Source: Prochlorococcus sp. HOT208_60m_813B04 | GTDB taxonomy: Bacteria; Cyanobacteriota; Cyanobacteriia; PCC-6307; Cyanobiaceae | Assembly: GCA_002025975.1 (NCBI GenBank) | Contig: MWOU01000109.1 | Coordinates: 22,313-86,312 of the forward strand | Direction: 5' to 3' | Length of the DNA stretch: 64,000 nt | Program-made: the position numbers and the translations under genes | The notes under the pieces: model-generated | What the model saw: the letters and a program-made list of their open reading frames with translations, nothing else | Told to the model about the DNA's origin: nothing | The model's database searches: none | Shown: in pieces, positions 35,976 through 42,552 of the stretch | Numbering within the stretch: the stretch's first letter is position 1 | How the letters are laid out: every line of letters begins with the position of its first letter

Positions 35976-37100
35976 TTACCTTATTAAATACTTTATCCAT
36001 CTACAATCTATTCCCCCATTACTAATAGGAATTTTCAATGAAGATTTCATTTTCAAATATTTTGTTAGTTTTGGATTTCCACTTAGCAGCCAAAATTCCC
36101 AACCTGAAAAATTATTCTTTAGGAAGATTCCCATTTGTTCATATAAATAAATCAATTCATTTTCATCGCCTAATTTTTTGCCGTATGGAGGATTACATAT
36201 GATTATCCCAGGTGTGCAAGTTAATTGGAGTGCTAAAAAATCATTATTTATAAGCTCAATATAATTTTCTAGTCCAGCTAATGATATGTTTACATTCGCC
36301 TGCTCAAAAACCTTTTTATTAATTTCACATCCTATTATTGTTGGCAATTTTTCATAATTTATAATTTTATTTTTTGCCTTATTTTTTTCATTAAGATAAA
36401 TATCTTTCTTAAAGTCCAACCAATTCTCAAAAAGATATACTTGATCAATATTTATGGGAACTCCAAGGTATTGGTTGACTGCCTCAATTAAAAAAGTTCC
36501 CGAGCCGCACATAAAATCTATTAATGGAACTTTGCCATTCCATTGAGTCATATTTATCAATCCAGAAGCTAAATTTTCTTTTAATGGAGCATTTCCAATT
36601 GCGGGTCTATAGCCTCTTTTGTGTAAGCTTTCAACGCTGCTTTGAAGACTGAGAATTGCTTTATTATTATTTAAATGCAGATGAATTATAAAATCAGGAT
36701 TAGCTAGAGAAATATTTGATCTTTTATTCCAAACTGCCTGTTGCAAATCAGTTATAGAATTTTTTACTTCAAGAGCAGTAAAATGAGTATGACTTAAAGA
36801 AGATGTTCTCCCAGTCACTTGAACATTAAACGTTTTATCAAAGTGCAACCAATTTAACCAATCAAATGAATCTCTAACCCCCGCATATAAAGATTGCTTG
36901 TCATAGCAATTAAAACTTGCAATTTCTCTATAAAAACGAAAAGCTAATCTGGAATAGAAATGAACTCTATAAAAAGTTTCAAAATCACATTCAAAATTAA
37001 TAAATCTTTTATAAGTATTAATATTAAAGCCGCCTAAATTTGAAATTTCTTCTGCTAAAGATTTCTCTAGTCCCTCCGGAGATGATGCCACTACATTCAT
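35976..37100 (-). CDS. rRNA large-subunit guanine methyltransferase, RlmL-like (THUMP + Rossmann)
   Basis: 374 residues. A THUMP domain in the first ~150 (S-S-P-E-G-L-E-K-S-L-A-E-E-I) and a UPF0020-type methyltransferase domain after it. The SAM-binding motif is D-F-M-C-G-S-G-T-F-L-I-E-A near 190-202. The N-P-P-Y-G catalytic motif lies near residue 305. In E. coli the RlmKL N-terminal half (RlmL) makes m2G2445 in 23S rRNA. This protein covers only that half, the usual cyanobacterial form. It starts at the ATG at 37100 and is upstream of the tmRNA on the opposite strand. Confidence 0.9.
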   Translation of the reverse strand: MNVVASSPEGLEKSLAEEISNLGGFNINTYKRFINFECDFETFYRVHFYSRLAFRFYREIASFNCYDKQSLYAGVRDSFDWLNWLHFDKTFNVQVTGRTSSLSHTHFTALEVKNSITDLQQAVWNKRSNISLANPDFIIHLHLNNNKAILSLQSSVESLHKRGYRPAIGNAPLKENLASGLINMTQWNGKVPLIDFMCGSGTFLIEAVNQYLGVPINIDQVYLFENWLDFKKDIYLNEKNKAKNKIINYEKLPTIIGCEINKKVFEQANVNISLAGLENYIELINNDFLALQLTCTPGIIICNPPYGKKLGDENELIYLYEQMGIFLKNNFSGWEFWLLSGNPKLTKYLKMKSSLKIPISNGGIDCRWIKYLIR

Positions 37101-37160
37101 ATACGATAAAACTTAGTAAAAAAACTATTCAATAACCATTTTGCCTGTCAGAATATAAAT

Positions 37161-37424
37161 GTCCAATTGGACTAGGTGATCTCAACCGATGTTTCGGACA
37201 GCGGTTCGATTCCGCTCAACTCCACTATTTGGGGTTGTAATGGTTTCGACGGGGCATAAGGAAGGTGACTGAAGCCGGCTCGGTTAGAGCAAAAACACAA
37301 ATGCTAACAAAATCGTTAGTTTCTCCCGTCAAACAGCACCAGTTGCTGCTTGATCCTAAAGGAGATGGGGTTATATCAGCCTTATCAACCAAATGATACG
37401 AGGAGTCTGGAAGGACTCCACTTC
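37161..37424 (+). ncRNA. ssrA: Circularly permuted two-piece tmRNA
   Basis: The 3' (acceptor) half comes first: T arm AGCGG-TTCGATT-CCGCT at 37200-37216 and the acceptor 3' strand CAACTCC with A at 37224. After only a few bases the 5' half begins with GGGGTTGTAATGG at 37231, which pairs with CAACTCC in a 7-bp acceptor stem. The tag frame opens at GCT 37303 and stops at TGA 37351, giving ANKIVSFSRQTAPVAA, the known Prochlorococcus tag. So the gene is of the permuted cyanobacterial type and is processed into two RNAs. tmRNA rescues stalled ribosomes with SmpB. The outer ends (37161, 37424) are estimates; CCA is not encoded. Confidence 0.93.
37402..37419 (+). terminator. Hairpin near tmRNA 3' end
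   Basis: GGAGTC-TGGAAG-GACTCC forms a perfect 6-bp hairpin, followed by ACTTCTTT. It could be the terminator of the tmRNA transcript or a structural helix of the coding piece. No long T-run follows. Confidence 0.4.
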
Positions 37425-37581
37425 TTTAAATAACTAAGAAGTTGTAGTAGATAATTTATGAGTGTGTAAATATTGCTGCAATTACTTGTATTAAAAAGAA
37501 TTTTCTTTATCTAATAAGTATAAATACTGAGAAGATTAATTGTAAATTAATTTATCTTATTAGAAACCTAAATCCTGCAAA

Positions 37582-37719
37582 ATGGAACCTAATAAAAATC
37601 TAAATGAATTGATAATAAATCTCAACCCAAACGTTATTAGGTTCACTGGCGAAAAATTTCCCACTGAACTATGGAATAATAGTTTTCACAAAAAAAAAAA
37701 TAAAAAGATATCTACCTAA
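37582..37719 (+). CDS. Short lysine-rich ORF
   Basis: 45 residues from an ATG: M-E-P-N-K-N-L-N-E-L-I-I-N-L-N then N-P-N-V-I-R-F-T-G-E-K-F-P-T-E-L-W and a K/N-rich end with F-H-K-K-K-N-K-K. The proline/tryptophan/aromatic core suggests a real small protein. The end of the ORF runs over an A-rich tract (37691-37700), where frameshift errors are easy. It follows the tmRNA and is convergent with the aldo/keto reductase gene, whose stop is 7 bases away. No family recognised. Confidence 0.45.
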   Translation: MEPNKNLNELIINLNPNVIRFTGEKFPTELWNNSFHKKKNKKIST

Positions 37720-37726
37720 AAACTTA

Positions 37727-38689
37727 TTAAGTACTAGAAAAAGGATTTTTCGGCATTTTTTTTAAACAATTTTTTGAAAATTCCTGAAGTACTTTAAATT
37801 CATTTTTATTTAAATCCCACTTAAATACATTCGATATATCTACAACTTGAGATTTATTTCGCATTCCTACGAGGGGAATAGCTCCTTGATAACAACACCA
37901 ATTAATTGCTACTTGCGCTTGGGAAACTGATCTTTGATTCGCAATTCTTTTTAAACACCTCCGCAATTCATATGTTGGTTTTTTATAGTTTTCAAATAAT
38001 GCGTTACGAATAAAACTTTTTTCTTTATTTTCTTCTTTATCTGGATCAATACAAAGTATTCCAAAAGATAAAGGACTATAAGCAAAGAAATCAATATTGT
38101 TTTCTGCGCAAATTTTTTTCACCTGATATTGTTTTCCTAAATCGGGAGCAAGCAAAGAAAACTGTATCTGAACACTCTTTAGGCTCTGATGTCTTTTTGC
38201 TAAGAAATTTATCAATTTCAGCAATCTTTTAGGGCCTATATTTGATAAGCCTATTTGAAAATCAAAGCCTTCATCTTTTAAATCACAAAGATTATTCAAC
38301 AGTCCTAATTCCTGCCAAGGATTGTATTTTGCAGTTGACCAATGTAATTGCACTATATCTAATTTGTTATTTAGTCTTTCTAAACTTTTCAAAAAAGGTT
38401 TATTAAAACCTCTGTCACCTATTCTCCAGGGATAAGGTGCAAGTTTGGTTGCTACTTGAATTCTTTTTTTCTTTGCTGAAGGAGTATTTAGTAAAAATTT
38501 GCCTAACAACAACTCACTTCTACCCTGCAGATTACCAGTACCGTAAGAATCTGCAGTATCAATAAGATCGAAACCTCTTCGTAACGCTTCATTATATGTC
38601 TCACGTAAATCAGCGTCATTTATAGATTGGTAATTCCAAAAAAGCTTATTCCCCCAAGACCACGTACCTAATCCAATTCTTTTCTTCAC
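37727..38689 (-). CDS. Aldo/keto reductase
   Basis: 320 residues. TIM-barrel aldo/keto reductase pattern: N-terminal G-L-G-T-W-S-W-G-N, then D-L-I-D-T-A-D-S-Y-G-T-G with the catalytic aspartate and tyrosine near 43-48, the lysine in V-A-T-K-L-A-P near 80, the histidine in I-V-Q-L-H-W-S-T near 115 and the nucleotide-binding region C-Y-Q-G-A-I-P-L-V-G-M-R. It is NADPH-dependent by family. The substrate is unknown; plant and cyanobacterial relatives include pyridoxal reductase-like and general reductases. It is divergent from the ParA-like gene with a 150-base gap. Confidence 0.9.
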   Translation of the reverse strand: MKKRIGLGTWSWGNKLFWNYQSINDADLRETYNEALRRGFDLIDTADSYGTGNLQGRSELLLGKFLLNTPSAKKKRIQVATKLAPYPWRIGDRGFNKPFLKSLERLNNKLDIVQLHWSTAKYNPWQELGLLNNLCDLKDEGFDFQIGLSNIGPKRLLKLINFLAKRHQSLKSVQIQFSLLAPDLGKQYQVKKICAENNIDFFAYSPLSFGILCIDPDKEENKEKSFIRNALFENYKKPTYELRRCLKRIANQRSVSQAQVAINWCCYQGAIPLVGMRNKSQVVDISNVFKWDLNKNEFKVLQEFSKNCLKKMPKNPFSST

Positions 38690-38839
38690 TAGCCAATTTA
38701 AATAAGGAACTTGACAAGGTTATCTTAAAACATAAATCTCTTAAAAATATTTCAAAAAATAAGTTTTAAAGCATTATAAATCAATTTCCCTTGACATTAA
38801 AAAATTATTCTCCAAAGTAAGAGAAATAAAAATAAAAAA

Positions 38840-39511
38840 TTGTTCATTACGGTTTGCGGACAAAAAGGGGGAGTAGCCAAGACCTGCACAAGTATTCACC
38901 TTGCTAGTGTTTGGCATTCTGAAGGTAAAAAAGTTTGCATAGTCGATGCCGACAAGAATAGATCTGCTTTAGCATACGCATCAAGAGGCAATCTTCCATT
39001 TCCAGTTTTCCCCGTAAGTTCAGCTGCTAAAGCATCAAGATCATCAGAAATTGTAATAACTGATGGCCAGGCTAGCAGTGATCAAGAAGAACTTAAACAC
39101 TTAGCGTATGGTTCAGATTTAGTTATCTTACCTACAACTGCAAAAGCAAGATCAGTGGAATTAACTGTTGAACTAGCTAATTTATTAAGTAACTTAAAAG
39201 TTAACCATGCAGTAGTAATTGTAAAAGTTGATTTTAGACAGCAAAAAGCAGCACAACAAGCCAAAGCAGCTCTTGAAAATTTTGGTTTATATGTTTTTGA
39301 TACATTTATTCCCTTACTTTCAGCATTTGATAAAGCAGAAGCCTCTGGTAATGCTGTATTTGAAGCTGTAGATGATTTAGGTAGATCAGATCCTCGTCGA
39401 ATGACGGGCTGGTCTGCTTATTGTTCAATTGCCTCACAAATTCCATGCCTGATTTCGAAGCCCTCATCCGACACCAACAACTTAAACAACCAACAACCAA
39501 TCAGCGCTTAA
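38840..39511 (+). CDS. Orphan ParA-like ATPase (deviant Walker)
   Basis: 223 residues from a TTG; no ATG is close. The P-loop reads G-Q-K-G-G-V-A-K-T-C near residues 7-16, against K-G-G-V-G-K-T-T in most ParA/MinD proteins, so one glycine and one threonine are replaced. The signature lysine that reaches across the dimer (first K) is present. I-V-D-A-D-K-N-R-S-A-L gives the switch I region. No parB or centromere is visible. Single ParA-like genes occur in Prochlorococcus and may position carboxysomes or other cargo. Role unproven. The C-terminal 67 bases overlap the next gene in another frame. Confidence 0.82.
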   Translation: MFITVCGQKGGVAKTCTSIHLASVWHSEGKKVCIVDADKNRSALAYASRGNLPFPVFPVSSAAKASRSSEIVITDGQASSDQEELKHLAYGSDLVILPTTAKARSVELTVELANLLSNLKVNHAVVIVKVDFRQQKAAQQAKAALENFGLYVFDTFIPLLSAFDKAEASGNAVFEAVDDLGRSDPRRMTGWSAYCSIASQIPCLISKPSSDTNNLNNQQPISA

Positions 39512-39687
39512 AAGTAGTTGATTCTCCTAACTTTGAAGAAGAAAAGAACGAAGAAGCAACGATTAGACAATCTGGATTATTAGTTAATTTTTTTGGAGGT
39601 TTTATAGGCTCTGTAATTGGAACTTTAACAATACTTTTTCTCTATATAAATGAATATCTTCCATTAGATTTACTAAAAATTAAGTAG
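39445..39687 (+). CDS. Small membrane protein overlapping the ParA-like gene
   Basis: 80 residues from ATG 39445 (M-P-D-F-E-A-L-I-R-H-Q-Q), overlapping the last 67 bases of the ParA-like gene in a different frame. Polar N-terminal half, then a membrane helix (about 48-70: F-F-G-G-F-I-G-S-V-I-G-T-L-T-I-L-F-L-Y) and a short tail ending L-L-K-I-K. The overlap implies translational coupling. Its TAG stop (39685-39687) lies inside the argJ-end remnant at 39680-39715, which indicates that before insertion it converged on and overlapped argJ. Function unknown; a membrane partner for the ATPase is a guess from position. Confidence 0.65.
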   Translation: MPDFEALIRHQQLKQPTTNQRLKVVDSPNFEEEKNEEATIRQSGLLVNFFGGFIGSVIGTLTILFLYINEYLPLDLLKIK

Positions 39688-39715
39688 TATATTCGCTATT
39701 AGTATCAATATAATC
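39680..39715 (-). repeat. Remnant of argJ 3' end (left flank of cassette)
   Basis: Bases 39680-39700 match 41238-41258 at 19 of 21 positions (core GTATATTCGCTATT identical). Over 36 bases the match is 28. Read on the minus strand it gives D-Y-I-D-T-N-S-E-Y-T-T-stop, against K-Y-V-E-I-N-S-E-Y-T-T-stop at the real argJ end. Conservative V/I and E/D changes and a synonymous Thr codon show this is a diverged coding copy. Confidence 0.85.
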
Positions 39716-39755
39716 TAAAAACCATTGCTATCACTAGGTTTTACCTCTAAAAAAT

Positions 39756-39777
39756 GGTGGTACCTAGGTGGTACCTC
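39756..39777. repeat. Tandem 11-bp repeat containing GGTACC
   Basis: Two copies of GGTGGTACCTA/C in tandem (39756-39766, 39767-39777). The two GGTACC palindromes can pair as a hairpin with a TAGGT loop. A third GGTACC occurs at 39832-39837. Three such GC-rich hexamers in 82 bases are unexpected in DNA of about 30% GC. Confidence 0.75.
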
Positions 39778-39811
39778 ACTATTATTACCCATTCAAAACG
39801 TAGTCATCATG

Positions 39812-39842
39812 GAAACTAGTGGTACTTTACCGGTACCAGGTA
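39812..39842 (+). repeat. Inner direct repeat, left copy (hairpin-forming)
   Basis: Matches 41164-41195 at 26 of 31 aligned positions with one gap: shared GAAAC, then TAGTGGTACTT, then CGGTA and a related end. Within it TGGTAC and GTACCA form a perfect 6-bp inverted repeat around a 7-base loop. Confidence 0.75.
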
Positions 39843-39992
39843 AGTGCAAGTAAGTATTAAAAATACTAAAAAGATTTACTCTGAAAAGTAATAAGAAAAA
39901 GTATCAATTTGGATGATCAAATTTTCAAAACTTCACTTATTAAGTGACAAAAAATTTTATTGATCCAAAATAAATTTAATCGAAATATACTC

Positions 39993-41150
39993 ATGAAAAG
40001 ATTACTAGCGTTATCTTTGGTTGGATCTTATTTATTAATAGGATCAAACCCAGCAAAAGCAGATTGGGATATTTGGGCGCTTAAACAATCTGAATCAGAT
40101 AGTAGTCTTTACGATGTTTATACATTGGATAGTTATTCGCAAGAAGCAACAAAAGTAACCGAAGTTTGTACTGACAATAGAAGTGGATGCATTAATTGGA
40201 GCAAAATCTACTCAATGCAATCTAATGTGAATGGATTACTTGTAGAAACTTCTTCAGGAACATTTTCTGAATATGATTTAAATTCAAATACTTGGAGTTC
40301 ATCAAATGGGGATAGTATTTGGACAGATGATTATCCTGATTGGTTCGCAAGAAGTAGCACTATTTTGCAAAATGATGGTTCAATAGATTTTTATTTCAAA
40401 GGAAATTATTCATCAACAATATTATCTGATGGTACTTCGCGCTTTGGTCAAAATGAAACTGATATTTCTTTAAAAAATAACGGTTTATTTTCTAATACAA
40501 ACGGCGTAATAGTAAGAAAAACAAACGGCGATATTCATATTGGAAAAAATTCGTTTGTAGTAGGAAACGACTTAATAGATGGAGCACACCCTATTTGGGC
40601 GGAAGATGAAAACGGATCAAAAGTTCCCTTAAATATTTACGGTTCGGATCTTCAAATAAATGGAGTAAGTGTTCAAGGACAGATAAACACCAATAAAACA
40701 AACATCAAAAATCTTGGTTCGGGAGTGGCTGGATCAACTGCTTTAACAGCGGCACTAACAGCATTACCTCAAACATCAAAAGAGTCTAAATTAAGTTGTG
40801 GTGTTGGGAGCGGTGCTTACAGTAGTAGATATGCAGTAGGGTTTGGTTGTGCTTCTAAAGTAAATGAAAGAGTGGATATAAATGCTGGTGGATCATATGT
40901 TTTTGGAGGTTCTAAATCTTATGGAGAAGGAACATTAGATAGTGGAGTAGTTAAAGCAGGATTTGTTTTTAAATTAGGTGAATTGAATAAACCAACTCAA
41001 ATCAGCATGAAGGATAAGAAAAAAATGGAAACAAAAATTGAATCTCTTGAAGAAAAAAATAAACAACTTTTAGCAAGATTGGAGCGCCTTGAAAAAATTG
41101 CACTTGGTGAAAGCAAATCACAAGATTTAGCAGTTTATAAACTTAAATAA
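39993..41150 (+). CDS. Secreted protein with YadA-anchor-like domain (cassette passenger)
   Basis: 385 residues from the ATG at 39993. A TTG 33 bases upstream is less likely because the ATG opens a clean signal peptide: M-K-R, hydrophobic core, cleavage after P-A-K-A near residue 23. The mature N-terminal ~210 residues are strand-like and rich in Ser, Asp, Asn and Trp. From about 232 the sequence resembles a YadA-type trimeric anchor: T-A-L-T-A-A-L-T-A-L-P, then glycine-rich beta strands (S-C-G-V-G-S-G-A-Y-S-S-R-Y-A-V-G-F-G-C). Unusually, a coiled coil (about 344-373, I-E-S-L-E-E-K-N-K-Q-L-L-A-R-L-E-R-L-E) follows the anchor, which is normally C-terminal. It may form a surface trimer in the outer membrane. 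It sits alone in the cassette. Confidence 0.72.
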   Translation: MKRLLALSLVGSYLLIGSNPAKADWDIWALKQSESDSSLYDVYTLDSYSQEATKVTEVCTDNRSGCINWSKIYSMQSNVNGLLVETSSGTFSEYDLNSNTWSSSNGDSIWTDDYPDWFARSSTILQNDGSIDFYFKGNYSSTILSDGTSRFGQNETDISLKNNGLFSNTNGVIVRKTNGDIHIGKNSFVVGNDLIDGAHPIWAEDENGSKVPLNIYGSDLQINGVSVQGQINTNKTNIKNLGSGVAGSTALTAALTALPQTSKESKLSCGVGSGAYSSRYAVGFGCASKVNERVDINAGGSYVFGGSKSYGEGTLDSGVVKAGFVFKLGELNKPTQISMKDKKKMETKIESLEEKNKQLLARLERLEKIALGESKSQDLAVYKLK

Positions 41151-41163
41151 ATAATTCTATGTA

Positions 41164-41195
41164 GAAACTTAGTGGTACTTAGACGGTATCAAGTA
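41164..41195 (+). repeat. Inner direct repeat, right copy
   Basis: Partner of 39812-39842, 1352 bases downstream and 13 bases after the stop of the YadA-like gene. Its internal inverted repeat is TGGTAC/GTATCA, weakened by one G-T pairing. Same orientation as the left copy. Confidence 0.75.
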
Positions 41196-41237
41196 GATTT
41201 AATCCTTGAGAACCACTGCACTGGAACGACTTTAGTG

Positions 41238-41258
41238 CTAAGTTGTATATTCGCTATT
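41238..41258 (-). repeat. Outer direct repeat, right copy (true argJ terminus)
   Basis: The last seven codons of argJ, including its TAG stop at 41238-41240. This copy is the one fused to the argJ reading frame. A short GCACT...AGTGC dyad lies at about 41217-41238, just past the stop, and could be a weak argJ terminator. Confidence 0.85.
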
Positions 41259-42476
41259 TATTTCAACATATTTTTTAGAAAGATCGCACCCCCAAGCTGT
41301 ACCTTTCGATTCGCCAGAATTTAGATTAATCATAATTTTTACAATATCATCTACTAAATATCTACCTTTCATTCTGGACTTAATATAGTCTGTGACTTTT
41401 TGTGGATCATATTTATTTAACTTGCCTTTTTCCAAAATCTGGGCGTTTCCTATAAATAAGTCAACGTCATTAAAATTAAATTTAACTCCAGAATTACCTG
41501 CAGCAGAAATAATTCGTCCCCAATTCGGATCACAACCATGTATCGCAGTTTTTACCAAGGCAGAATTACAGATAGATTTCGCGAGAATAATTGCATCATC
41601 TGTATTTTTTGCTCCTTGAACCAAAACTTCTAATAAACAATTTGCTCCCTCTCCATCCCTTGCAATATTTTTTGCCAAGTTCTGACATACAATATCAATC
41701 CCTTGTTGGATAATTGGAAAAAACCTTTTTTCAATTTTCTCTCCTGCATTTATTCCAACAAAAGAATCATTTGTGCTTGTCTCTCCATCAACTGATATTG
41801 CATTAAAAGATTTTTGAACCGCAATAGCAATCATTTTGTCCCATTCTTCTTTTTGAATACCCGCATCACAGGTTAAAAAAGCAAGCATTGTAGCCATGTT
41901 TGGGTAAATCATTCCTGAACCTTTTGCAAATCCTGCTATTTTTATTTTTCTACCTTGAATAATCGTCTCTATTGACACTTTTTTCAAAGTCAAATCAGTA
42001 GTTAAAATTGCTTCTGCTGCATTTGCAAAATTATTACCCTTTAAATCACTAACTAAATTCGGTAAATTTTTTACTAAATCATTTATTTGTATTGGAACAC
42101 CAATTACACCAGTTGAGCACATTAAAACTTCTTCTTCTTTTATACCTAAAAGTTCCGCAATCTTTCCTGTAGCAATTTGAAAATGTTGAATGCCAAGATT
42201 TCCCGTACATGCATTTGCTTGACCAGAATTAATTAGTATTGCTCTTACAAAACCTGAAGTTGTTTTAATCCTTTCCTCACAAATATCCACACAAGAAGCT
42301 CGAACAATTGATTGAGTAAACATCCCACTAAAAATACTTCCTTCTGGAGCGAGTATTAGTGCTAAATCTTTTTTATTAGAAGCTTTTAAACCAGCAGATA
42401 TCCCAGCAAAAAGAAACCCCTTGGGTGTTACCTTACTGTCATAAACAAACGACCAATTGGAATCTAACTGGCTCAA
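41238..42476 (-). CDS. argJ: Bifunctional ornithine acetyltransferase/N-acetylglutamate synthase
   Basis: 412 residues. The autocleavage site is in K-G-S-G-M-I-Y-P-N-M-A-T-M-L-A-F near residues 185-200; the Thr of A-T-M-L becomes the N-terminal nucleophile of the beta chain. The oxyanion T-T-D region and the C-terminal N-x-G-E-S-K-G-T-A-W-G-C-D-L are conserved. It moves the acetyl group from acetylornithine to glutamate in arginine synthesis. The last codons are duplicated 1.56 kb downstream of the gene (39680), so its 3' end may have been exchanged with that of an incoming cassette. It is divergent from coaE. Confidence 0.96.
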   Translation of the reverse strand: MSQLDSNWSFVYDSKVTPKGFLFAGISAGLKASNKKDLALILAPEGSIFSGMFTQSIVRASCVDICEERIKTTSGFVRAILINSGQANACTGNLGIQHFQIATGKIAELLGIKEEEVLMCSTGVIGVPIQINDLVKNLPNLVSDLKGNNFANAAEAILTTDLTLKKVSIETIIQGRKIKIAGFAKGSGMIYPNMATMLAFLTCDAGIQKEEWDKMIAIAVQKSFNAISVDGETSTNDSFVGINAGEKIEKRFFPIIQQGIDIVCQNLAKNIARDGEGANCLLEVLVQGAKNTDDAIILAKSICNSALVKTAIHGCDPNWGRIISAAGNSGVKFNFNDVDLFIGNAQILEKGKLNKYDPQKVTDYIKSRMKGRYLVDDIVKIMINLNSGESKGTAWGCDLSKKYVEINSEYTT

Positions 42477-42552
42477 ATTTTTTGGTATTTTAATTCATAC
42501 TAACTACTCTTTAATACTAAAGAAACTAAGTAATTAGATTATTATTAATTAT

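Larger units (their letters stand above)
39680..41237. mobile_element. Probable small cassette inserted at the 3' end of argJ
   Basis: The argJ 3' end occurs twice, 1558 bases apart in the same orientation: intact at 41238, and as a remnant at 39680. Between them lie one gene (secreted YadA-like protein at 39993), a tandem GGTACC-rich motif and a nested pair of about 31-bp direct repeats near each end. No transposase or integrase is inside. The pattern is that of an element that recombined into the argJ terminus and supplied a replacement end, as islands do at tRNA genes. A local duplication followed by decay is the main alternative. The 305 bases before the gene hold only these repeats. Confidence 0.5.

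Noticed and set aside
37161..37225. A possible separate tRNA gene, because a clear T arm (GGTTCGATTCC) and acceptor strand are present
   Set aside because: There is no D arm or anticodon arm before it. The acceptor strand pairs with GGGGTTG just downstream, which is the 5' end of the tmRNA.
39680..41258. A classic insertion sequence
   Set aside because: The only gene inside is a secreted protein, not a transposase, and the flanking repeats are direct copies of argJ coding sequence rather than terminal inverted repeats.
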